Of a stretch of 5,691 nucleotides of DNA, positions 1 through 5,618 are shown piece after piece. The notes beneath the pieces are model-generated. The model saw only the letters and a program-made list of their open reading frames with translations, was not told the DNA's origin and made no database searches. Within the stretch, counting starts at the first letter, position 1, and the number at the start of each line of letters is the position of its first letter. A program made the translations under genes and the position numbers. Origin of the DNA: Campylobacterota bacterium (lineage in GTDB: Bacteria > Campylobacterota > Campylobacteria > Campylobacterales > Sulfurovaceae). The stretch spans positions 1 through 5,691 of the forward strand of contig JAADDP010000100.1 of assembly GCA_013153825.1 (NCBI GenBank). The letters are read 5' to 3'.

Positions 1-143
1 TTTCTAACCAAACACTTTATATAAGGGGCTTCTCCACTCTTTAACTGTTTTGTAAATATTGATTTTTCTAACTCTTCTATATATTCATCTCTAAACTGCG
101 TTAACTTGTAGTTACTATCTTTTAGTATATCTGCTATTTTCAT
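1..143 (-). CDS. N-terminal fragment of a possible HsdR-N / N-6 DNA methylase-type protein (runs off the left edge)
   Basis: Only the first 47 codons are present; the reading frame stays open to base 1. The ATG (bases 143-141) is preceded by a good Shine-Dalgarno AAGGA (149-153 on the minus strand) at 5 nt spacing, which supports this start. The peptide begins MKIADILKDSNYKLTQF and ends near YIKCLVR. It is hydrophilic, has no signal peptide, and has a helical charged stretch (DEYIEELEKSIF). From memory, a start of the type ILKDSNYxLxQF...PYxKCLVR is typical of Bacteroidota and Campylobacterota proteins with a type I restriction HsdR-like N-terminal domain, often fused to or annotated as N-6 DNA methylase. 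I see no catalytic motif in the fragment, so this is a similarity impression only. The gene lies 64 bp downstream of ruvA on the same strand and could be co-transcribed with it. That a CDS exists is likely; its identity is uncertain. Confidence 0.55.
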   Translation of the reverse strand, partial: MKIADILKDSNYKLTQFRDEYIEELEKSIFTKQLKSGEAPYIKCLVR

Positions 144-207
144 CTCTTTCCTTATCTATTCAAATATTTTTTTATAACTCTTCCCCCCTTAAATAGAGAC
201 ATCAAAA

Positions 208-759
208 CTACAACTTCTGCAACCTCCTCAAAGCCCCCTTTATAAGAGTCTGGGTATCCCCCTCAAGTCCAGATAGAGCCTTCTCTATCTGCTTATCACT
301 AAAGCCTAAACTCTCTAGTGCCAATACTGCATCTCTCCTATCTTTTGAACTGTTATCATCAATATCAATAATAAATCCAGATAGCTCTACCATAATTCTA
401 GTTGCAGACTTTGCACCAATACCTGCTACCTTCTTTAGAAGAGCTAAATCCTTTGTAGCTATAATGGTTGAAAATTTTTGTGGCGTATAGGTCGAACAGA
501 CAGCCATAGCCACCTTTGCACCAATCCCATTAATTTTGATTAAGGTATCAAATATCTGCTTCTCTCCCCTATCTAAAAATCCATATAGAGTGTTGCTATC
601 ATCTCTTATTATCTCTGTAATTAGCAGTTTTACCTCATCACCATCTATCTGGTTTGAGCAGTTTATAGATATAAAGACCTCATATATAACACCATTCACA
701 TTTAAGTGTAGATATGTAGCCTCTCTCCTCTCTATCTTTCCCTCCAATCCAACTATCAC
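208..759 (-). CDS. ruvA: Holliday junction branch migration protein RuvA
   Basis: RuvA binds four-way DNA junctions as a tetramer and loads the RuvB motor, which drives branch migration in recombination repair before RuvC cuts. The 183-aa product has the full three-domain layout. Domain I (about 1-62) is the OB fold, starting MIVGLEGKI and ending RDDSNTLYGF; D53 and D54 sit where the E. coli acidic pin residues E55 and D56 lie. Domain II has two helix-hairpin-helix motifs, INGIGAKVA (76-84) and VAGIGAKSATRI (111-122). Domain III (about 140-183) is the RuvB-binding C-terminus, RRDAVLALESLGF onward. The linker between II and III is short, making the protein shorter than the 203 aa of E. coli. 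The start is GTG, chosen because MIVG is the family N-terminus and AGGAG (769-773) lies 9 nt upstream. The stop is TAG. It is divergent from murJ. It appears intact. Confidence 0.96.
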   Translation of the reverse strand: MIVGLEGKIERREATYLHLNVNGVIYEVFISINCSNQIDGDEVKLLITEIIRDDSNTLYGFLDRGEKQIFDTLIKINGIGAKVAMAVCSTYTPQKFSTIIATKDLALLKKVAGIGAKSATRIMVELSGFIIDIDDNSSKDRRDAVLALESLGFSDKQIEKALSGLEGDTQTLIKGALRRLQKL

Positions 760-768
760 TCTTTAAGA

Positions 769-773
769 CTCCT
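769..773 (-). promoter_or_regulatory. Ribosome binding site of ruvA supporting a GTG start
   Basis: On the minus strand the bases read AGGAG, 9 nt before the GTG at 759. No ATG fits the conserved RuvA N-terminus, so this site decides the start. Confidence 0.75.
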
Positions 774-815
774 AATATCTTTTTAGATAAAATCTATATT
801 TTAATAAAATAACAT
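774..815. promoter_or_regulatory. Divergent ruvA/murJ promoter region
   Basis: The 68-bp gap between the two start codons (760-827) must hold both promoters unless transcription enters from elsewhere. It is almost pure A/T. Plus-strand -10-like boxes for murJ are TATATT (795-800) and TAAAAT (805-810). A minus-strand -10-like box for ruvA is TATAGA (798-793). No convincing -35 box is seen, which is usual for Campylobacterota sigma-70 promoters. A short inverted repeat, TAGAT-AAA-ATCTA (784-796), lies between and could be an operator, but in such AT-rich DNA it may be chance. The role is inferred from gene orientation; the exact boxes are weak calls. Confidence 0.4.
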
Positions 816-827
816 AAGTGAGCTTAC

Positions 828-2231
828 ATGAGATTAAAATCGATATTTACAAATAGCTTTGGAATACTCCTATCTAGAGTTACAGGATTAATAAGAGATG
901 TGCTTATGGCATCGACACTTGGGGCATCTATATATACAGATATGTTCTTTATAGCTTTTAAGTTTCCAAACCTATTTAGAAGAATTTTTGCTGAAGGGGC
1001 ATTTACACAGGCATTTATGCCATCATTTGTAGCATCAAAAAATAAGGGGGTATTTGCCACTGCTATATTTTTAAGATTTATGCTATTTATATCTATAATA
1101 TCTCTAATTGTAACTCTAACCCCAGAGAGTATAACAAAGCTTCTAGCTTGGGGTTGGAGTAGAGAGCTTATATTAGAGACTGCTCCACTAACTGCAGTAA
1201 CATTTTGGTATCTAGACCTAATATTTATTGTCACATTTCTAGCTACACTTCTACAGTATAGAGAACACTTTGCAACTACAGCACTCTCTACAGCTCTTCT
1301 AAATATATCTATGATTGGAGCTATGTTGATATTTTTCAACTCCAACCCAAAAACGGTAGTTTATGCTCTAAGCTTTGCTGTGCTTATTGGAGGGATACTA
1401 CAGGTTCTAGCACACATATTTGCAATTAGAAAATTTAAACTCCATAGACTACTAATTGGTGGGTGGAGATATAGGAATAGTCGAGATATAAAAGATGAAG
1501 AGAGAAAATTTAGTAGGCTCTTTCTACCATCTGTATGGGGTAACTCTGCTCCACAGATATCATCATTTCTAGATACATTTTTGGCATCATTCCTTGTAGC
1601 AGGTTCAATCTCATATCTATTCTATGCAAATAGGGTATTTCAACTCCCTCTAGCCCTTATTGCTATTGCCACATCTACTGCACTTTTCCCATCAATCTCA
1701 AAGGCTCTAAATAGGGGAGATAGAAAAGAGGCTTACCAGAACCTAAAAAAGGCATTCTGGCTATTGGCATTTCTACTTGGAGCTTCACTACTTGGTGGTG
1801 TAATTTTGGCTGAACCAATAGTGTGGCTTCTATTTGAGAGGGGAGAGTTTACAAGGGTAGAGACTCTAGAGACTGTTAAGGTTCTACAGATGTATATGGT
1901 TGGACTGATGCCATATGGGTTTGCTAAACTATTTTCGATGTTCCTATACGCCTCAAATCGACACCTAAAGGCTGCAAAGATTGCTACAACTGCACTTGTT
2001 GTAAATATGCTCTTCTCTCTTATCTTAATGCAATATATGGGGGCTATGGGGTTGGCTCTAGCTGGAAGTATTGGAGGGATAACACTATTTATACTGACAG
2101 TTAGGGAGGTTGGAACAGATATATTTTTTAATATATTAAGGTCAAAATATACAATCTACTTTTCCATATTTCTAGTTACATTTGGATATCTACTCTACTA
2201 TATAGCAAATAGCTATATAACTCTCAATTAA
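828..2231 (+). CDS. murJ: Lipid II flippase MurJ (MviN), MOP superfamily
   Basis: MurJ is the inner-membrane flippase that moves undecaprenyl-linked peptidoglycan precursor (lipid II) to the periplasmic face. The 467-aa product is hydrophobic throughout. It carries the family signature RRIFAEGAF (51-59), identical in E. coli, and LLNISMIG (158-165), also identical. The functionally important charged residues of E. coli MurJ R18, R24, D39, R52 and R270 align one position earlier as R17, R23, D38, R51 and R269 (in YANRVFQLP). The ATG at 828 matches the family N-terminus, one residue shorter than E. coli before R18. Its ribosome site is weak (AAGTGAG, 816-822). The protein is shorter than E. coli (511 aa): after TM12 (about 405-425) only one hydrophobic segment (about 441-463) follows, so the last helix of the usual 14 seems absent. 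No frameshifted remainder is visible after the TAA. It is divergent from ruvA. Confidence 0.95.
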   Translation: MRLKSIFTNSFGILLSRVTGLIRDVLMASTLGASIYTDMFFIAFKFPNLFRRIFAEGAFTQAFMPSFVASKNKGVFATAIFLRFMLFISIISLIVTLTPESITKLLAWGWSRELILETAPLTAVTFWYLDLIFIVTFLATLLQYREHFATTALSTALLNISMIGAMLIFFNSNPKTVVYALSFAVLIGGILQVLAHIFAIRKFKLHRLLIGGWRYRNSRDIKDEERKFSRLFLPSVWGNSAPQISSFLDTFLASFLVAGSISYLFYANRVFQLPLALIAIATSTALFPSISKALNRGDRKEAYQNLKKAFWLLAFLLGASLLGGVILAEPIVWLLFERGEFTRVETLETVKVLQMYMVGLMPYGFAKLFSMFLYASNRHLKAAKIATTALVVNMLFSLILMQYMGAMGLALAGSIGGITLFILTVREVGTDIFFNILRSKYTIYFSIFLVTFGYLLYYIANSYITLN

Positions 2232-2241
2232 TTATACAAGA

Positions 2242-2273
2242 TTTTAAGCCTCAATATCCTTCAGGGCTTAAAA
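2242..2273 (+). terminator. Hairpin after murJ, possible weak terminator
   Basis: A perfect 9-bp inverted repeat, TTTTAAGCC (2242-2250) and GGCTTAAAA (2265-2273), surrounds a 14-nt loop and begins 10 nt after the murJ stop. Position and stem suggest transcription termination. However, no T-run follows on either strand beyond the A/T ends of the stem itself, so it is not a classic rho-independent terminator. It may instead protect the mRNA 3' end or be a protein-binding palindrome. Confidence 0.4.
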
Positions 2274-2290
2274 ATAAGGTTAAACTCAGC

Positions 2291-2331
2291 ATTTTATACT
2301 TAAAATATTATTAAATTTATAATATAAAAGG
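2291..2331 (+). promoter_or_regulatory. Probable promoter and leader of the repeat-protein operon
   Basis: The AT-rich stretch between the murJ hairpin and the start at 2339 holds a -10-like TATACT (2295-2300), which would give a leader of about 30 nt. A better consensus TATAAT (2318-2323) lies too close to the ATG to leave room for the ribosome site. The ribosome site is AAAAGG (2326-2331), separated from the ATG by exactly seven T (2332-2338). An A/T-only inverted repeat, ATATTAT (2305-2311) and ATAATAT (2319-2325), lies just before it. A promoter here is inferred from the hairpin upstream and the unrelated function of murJ. Confidence 0.35.
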
Positions 2332-2338
2332 TTTTTTT

Positions 2339-4462
2339 ATGGAAAAAATAAAATATATAATTATATATCTAACTATTATCAATATATTAAATGCTACAAC
2401 GGTATATGAGAATGGAGAAGATGGCGAAACGCTCGGTTGGAGAGTTCAACAAAATGGAGAAGAGGCTAAAAATATATTTAGTAATGCCCTAAAAAGTAGA
2501 GTAATTCGTCTGGAGGGCGAGGGTGGACCATGGATACTGGGAGCTGTCTCTGGCGATATGGCTTGGAGCAATAAAAAAGAGAAGTGGATATCTTGGAAGA
2601 TGCTATTGGGTGATAGATATACAATATATATTCCAGTAACAACTAAGAATGGTACTAGATATCTCTTCTATAATGACCTCCCTAAGAGGATACTGAGGCA
2701 CGGTTTCGATGGTGGAATACTTCATGGACTTGGAGGATATGCACATCCTGAGTATAAGGGTGTCTGGAGAGTATATACGAGAGATTTAGAGAAAGATTTA
2801 AAAGATTCCGAACCTGATAATGAACTTATCAGCATTAATGGATTTATATATAGTGGAGCAAATGTATCACTTGATGATATTCTACTATACAACCCTAAAG
2901 AGGTTATATATGAGGATGGTACAACCCCAGAGAGGTGGAGAGTCTTTGGAAGAACTGCCACGGGGGAGAACCCTAGAGATGAGAATATAAGCTCAATAGA
3001 TGACCCACAAGGTGACGGCTCTCAAGGTAAAGTTATCAAGTTTCAAGGAGATGGTCTAAATAGTGCATATACCTTAGATATTAACAACTCTGAGTATCAG
3101 ATAATTCAGTGGAAGAGTAGATATTATGAGAACTATATGGTCTCAATAATTGTAGATACAAAAGAGGGGTTGAGGGAGCTACTATATATAAACAGTAGCA
3201 ACTACTACCCTAGTGGAGGTATATTTAATGATGGATATACAATCTGGCATGAGCTTGGGGGAAAATCGCTCGTAGGAGAGAATGGATGGGAGCAGAGATT
3301 GGATTTTGGAGATGTAAACCACTTCTGGCAGAGTGTAACGAGAGACCTTAATCAAGATATAAAAGATTTTCAGAGGGATAATGAACTAATATCGGTTAAG
3401 TCAATTCAAGTTAGGGGTAGTGGACTATTTGATGATGTAAAGATGATATCCCGTCCAGATATACCAGACCCTAGAGAAGATATCATATATGAGGATGGAG
3501 AGGATGGAAATAGCTCAAGATGGACTATATATGACAACTCGCCAGACGGTGCAAAGGTTATAAATGTATTGGATAATGATAGAGAGAGTAGAGTTATAGA
3601 ATTTTCAGGTAGTGGCTTCAATAATGGCTATGAGATTGGAGCTAGAAGGGGAGATAATAGGTGGGAGAATAGAGACCATAAGGCAATCAGCTGGAGTTCA
3701 AAATTTAGCGACTACTTTACAATATATGTGGCAGTGGATACCCTAAATGGAGCTAGATATCTGGCCTATGAGCCTAGAGACTCGGATAGAGGTGTAGTAG
3801 CAAACTACATAAGATTTGGAATTGGAGAGGATGCTAAAGATGGAACTTGGAAGAGTATAATCAGAAATTTATCGGAGGATATCCAGAAGTTTGAACCTGA
3901 TAATAGACTATTGGCAATCAATTCACTTATGGTTAGAGGTGATGGGAGAATTGATGATATAAAGAGTCAACTAAACTACAAAAGGGTCACATATGAGGAT
4001 GCTGAAGATGGAAATATAGATGGGTGGAGAGTCATCTATAACAGCTCTGGAGAGGCAAATATAACAAATATTGAGGATGATAATATCAGCAGTAGAGTTA
4101 TATCTCTAAATGGAGAGGGTAAAGGTGATGGCTACTCTCTAGGTGGAGATTGGAGAGATTTCGATAGTAGACACCTATCGTGGGATATGAATTTTAATGA
4201 GGATTTCACAATATATATCTCTCTTCAGACAAAAAAGGGGAGGAGATACTTAACATATACACCTATAGATGAGAATAGAGGTGCAAAGGGGGACTATCTT
4301 CTTATAGGATTAGGCTCAGATATGGATAGTGGAGAGTGGAAGAGGGTCGATAGAGACCTAGAGAGAGATTTAGAGATGATAGAGCCAGATAACAGAGTTG
4401 TGGCAGTTGATGGCTTCATGGTTAGAGGTAGTGGAAAGGTTGATAATATTGAGGCATATTAA
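2339..4462 (+). CDS. Exported protein made of four tandem repeat domains, function unknown
   Basis: The 707-aa product has a signal peptide: K3 and K5, hydrophobic core YIIIYLTIINIL (6-17), likely cleavage after A19. The rest is four related domains at about 22-184, 189-371, 383-543 and 550-705. Each opens with YE(D/N)GEDG...W(R/T)V, then SRVI-x-L/F-x-G-x-G, a W-bearing strand, (F/Y)TIY-x-x-x-x-T, an RYLxY strand, G-(L/I)-G, a TRDLExDL helix-like piece, EPDN, and ends xVRGSGxxDDI. The W/T/G/Y spacing and the terminal DDI strand suggest a beta-sandwich or jelly-roll fold (inference). There is no cysteine, membrane anchor or catalytic motif. Five D/E-X-N-X-S/T sequons (N216, N249, N391, N574, N582) fit PglB-type glycosylation. 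It is the first gene of a probable three-gene operon and is paralogous to the next gene. I do not recall a named family. Adhesin, carbohydrate-binding or surface-layer roles are possible but unproven. Confidence 0.88.
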   Translation: MEKIKYIIIYLTIINILNATTVYENGEDGETLGWRVQQNGEEAKNIFSNALKSRVIRLEGEGGPWILGAVSGDMAWSNKKEKWISWKMLLGDRYTIYIPVTTKNGTRYLFYNDLPKRILRHGFDGGILHGLGGYAHPEYKGVWRVYTRDLEKDLKDSEPDNELISINGFIYSGANVSLDDILLYNPKEVIYEDGTTPERWRVFGRTATGENPRDENISSIDDPQGDGSQGKVIKFQGDGLNSAYTLDINNSEYQIIQWKSRYYENYMVSIIVDTKEGLRELLYINSSNYYPSGGIFNDGYTIWHELGGKSLVGENGWEQRLDFGDVNHFWQSVTRDLNQDIKDFQRDNELISVKSIQVRGSGLFDDVKMISRPDIPDPREDIIYEDGEDGNSSRWTIYDNSPDGAKVINVLDNDRESRVIEFSGSGFNNGYEIGARRGDNRWENRDHKAISWSSKFSDYFTIYVAVDTLNGARYLAYEPRDSDRGVVANYIRFGIGEDAKDGTWKSIIRNLSEDIQKFEPDNRLLAINSLMVRGDGRIDDIKSQLNYKRVTYEDAEDGNIDGWRVIYNSSGEANITNIEDDNISSRVISLNGEGKGDGYSLGGDWRDFDSRHLSWDMNFNEDFTIYISLQTKKGRRYLTYTPIDENRGAKGDYLLIGLGSDMDSGEWKRVDRDLERDLEMIEPDNRVVAVDGFMVRGSGKVDNIEAY
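2402..4453 (+). repeat. Four in-frame tandem coding repeats of about 470-550 bp
   Basis: Units lie at about 2402-2890, 2903-3451, 3485-3967 and 3986-4453, separated by short linkers. They align by protein: YENGEDG / YEDGTTP / YEDGEDG / YEDAEDG at the start, TRDLEKDL / TRDLNQDI / IRNLSEDI / DRDLERDL near the end, and a closing D(D/N)I. DNA identity is visibly low outside these motifs, so the duplication is old. Units 3 and 4 resemble each other most. Unit 2 is longest because of extra residues around 208-228 and 288-326. Confidence 0.85.
4433..4439 (+). promoter_or_regulatory. Ribosome binding site within the end of the 707-aa gene, favouring a TTG start
   Basis: GGAAAGG lies 9 nt before TTG 4449. 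The alternative ATG at 4470 has no such site nearby (only GAGG at 4451-4454, 15 nt away). This placement inside the upstream gene implies translational coupling. Confidence 0.5.
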
Positions 4463-5618
4463 TCTATATATGGCTATAACCCTACTATTTATATCTCCCC
4501 TATTCTCAAAAATAACAATTGAGAATGGGGAGATGCCCCTAGATAGGTGGAGAGTTATAGTGGGAGATAGTAGCGATATTAACCAGATATTTGATGATGA
4601 GCTAAATAGTAGTGTCATTGAATTTATAGGTGGAGGCTCATACAAGCTGGGTGCCACTGCAGGAGATAGAGCATTAAATATTAAGGATAAGAGATTTATC
4701 TCTTGGCAGATGAAGGTTCAAGTTCCATACACAATATATGTAATTGCAGATACAGAGATGGGTTTAAGATACCTGTTTTACGTAAGTACTCCTAGTAGAG
4801 GTTTAAATCATGGATTGCAGAATGGTATCCACCATGGATTGGGAGAGGCTACAATAGCAGGTAGATGGATTAGGATTACTCGAGACTTAGAGAGTGATTT
4901 AGAGGATGCAGAGCCAGAGAATAGATTAATTGCAGTAAATGGGTTTATATTTAATGGTGGAAATGGGGCTAGAGTTGATAATATAGCCCTCTACAACCCA
5001 AAAGAGGTTACATATCTATCTGATGCTAAGGAGGTATCAAAGGTTGATATAAATAATAGTAGATATAGAATTATCCAGTGGAGATTTAAGAACTTTGGAA
5101 AACCAGAAATAATAGATACTAGAGGTGTTATCAAGAACCCAGAGGCATTTGAATTTACAGTTAATGTCGATACCCAATTTGGAGATAGAGAGCTTCTATA
5201 TACACTTGGAGAGAAGAATTTAGGATTTATAGATGATAATATAATTCACCACGCTTTAGGAGATGATAGAACAGTGGGCTCTGTCTGGGTTGAGGACTCC
5301 CCAAAGAATAAGTTGGGGCTATGGCAGGGGATAACGAGAGATTTAGAAGAGGATATAAGAGATTTTGAAATAGATAATAGGATAAAGAGGGTCAACTATC
5401 TCCAGATTAAGGGGGAGGGTCTGATTAAGGGTGTAAAGCTACTCTCAAGTGTAGATATGAATAGCTCATCAAAAACTCTCAAGAGTGATGATACAAACTC
5501 AACATCTAACTGCAAAAACCTAAATCGTGGTGTCGGTTTAGAGCCTCGAGATATCCTATGGTTAATTTTTATAAATTTAATATTTGTTTTAATATACAAT
5601 AGAAGGAGATTAATATGA
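4449..5618 (+). CDS. Membrane-anchored paralogue with two repeat domains and a C-terminal TM-RRR tail
   Basis: From TTG 4449 the product is 389 aa. This start adds R2 and H3 before the hydrophobic core (about 7-19, LYMAITLLFISPL), giving a normal signal peptide with likely cleavage after S20. Starting at ATG 4470 would leave a short core without basic residues. An in-frame ATG at 4398 would bury the signal peptide and is unlikely. Domain A (about 22-181) is a full repeat unit: ITIENGE, YTIYVIADT, HHGLG, TRDLESDL, EPENR, ARVDNI. Domain B (about 187-332) lacks the first third of the unit but keeps DINNS, RIIQW, TRDLEEDI and the closing strand. Residues 333-365 form a polar Ser/Asp/Asn linker with the only cysteine (C355). 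A membrane helix (about 368-383) and RRR (385-387) end the protein, so both domains should face the periplasm or outside. Four D/E-X-N-X-S/T sequons occur (N53, N202, N338, N350). It overlaps both neighbours. Function unknown. Confidence 0.85.
   Translation: MRHINLYMAITLLFISPLFSKITIENGEMPLDRWRVIVGDSSDINQIFDDELNSSVIEFIGGGSYKLGATAGDRALNIKDKRFISWQMKVQVPYTIYVIADTEMGLRYLFYVSTPSRGLNHGLQNGIHHGLGEATIAGRWIRITRDLESDLEDAEPENRLIAVNGFIFNGGNGARVDNIALYNPKEVTYLSDAKEVSKVDINNSRYRIIQWRFKNFGKPEIIDTRGVIKNPEAFEFTVNVDTQFGDRELLYTLGEKNLGFIDDNIIHHALGDDRTVGSVWVEDSPKNKLGLWQGITRDLEEDIRDFEIDNRIKRVNYLQIKGEGLIKGVKLLSSVDMNSSSKTLKSDDTNSTSNCKNLNRGVGLEPRDILWLIFINLIFVLIYNRRRLI
4512..5444 (+). repeat. Two further copies of the repeat unit, the second internally deleted
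   Basis: Unit A (about 4512-4991) matches the first unit of the 707-aa gene. Unit B (about 5007-5444) matches its second unit. The junction LYNPKEV is the same in both genes (2882-2902 and 4989-5009). In unit B the segment corresponding to roughly 50 residues, from the YEDG start to the SRVI-x-F-x-G strand, is missing. An insertion of about 17 residues follows the IIQW strand. Confidence 0.75.
5550..5609 (+). other. Coding sequence of the C-terminal membrane anchor and basic tail
   Basis: Codons 368-387 encode DILWLIFINLIFVLIYN followed by RRR, two residues before the end of the protein. A polar linker, one hydrophobic helix and an Arg cluster at the extreme C-terminus fits a stop-transfer anchor with the tail in the cytoplasm. 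It also has the architecture of C-terminal sorting signals (PEP-CTERM, GlyGly-CTERM and similar), though no known signature motif is present. Confidence 0.65.
5603..5608 (+). promoter_or_regulatory. Strong ribosome binding site for the downstream partial gene
   Basis: AAGGAG lies 6 nt before ATG 5615 and inside the last codons (the RRR tail) of the upstream gene, so the upstream Arg codons AGA-AGG-AGA double as the Shine-Dalgarno sequence. Confidence 0.8.

Noticed and set aside
183..188. Run of six C (G6 on the minus strand) between ruvA and the next gene
   Set aside because: Phase-variable G tracts in Campylobacterota are usually eight or more; six is too short to claim, and it is not inside a coding region or clear promoter.
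536..766. Plus-strand open frame across ruvA
   Set aside because: It is antisense to the conserved OB-fold region of RuvA and has no ribosome site.
784..796. TAGAT-AAA-ATCTA inverted repeat as a named operator
   Set aside because: Five-base arms in A/T-rich DNA are expected by chance and match no regulator site I know; it is kept only as a note in the promoter entry.
824..1345. Open frame of 173 codons on the minus strand inside murJ
   Set aside because: It lies entirely antisense to a clearly identified MurJ with conserved residues throughout, and its translation has no recognisable domain; it is a shadow frame.
2722..2961. Minus-strand open frames within the repeat genes (also about 3406-3621, 4370-4657 and 5396-5599)
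   Set aside because: They are antisense to domain-bearing coding sequence; their Ser/Leu/Pro-rich translations are what the purine-rich coding strand gives when read backwards.
4398..4469. N-terminal extension of the anchored protein from ATG 4398
   Set aside because: It would place 24 residues encoded by the overlapping upstream gene in front of the signal peptide; a ribosome site and signal peptide fit the TTG at 4449 much better.
2402..5444. A recent mobile element or CRISPR-like array suggested by the repetitive look of the region
   Set aside because: The repetition is at protein level with low DNA identity, in frame, with no spacers, terminal repeats or transposase.
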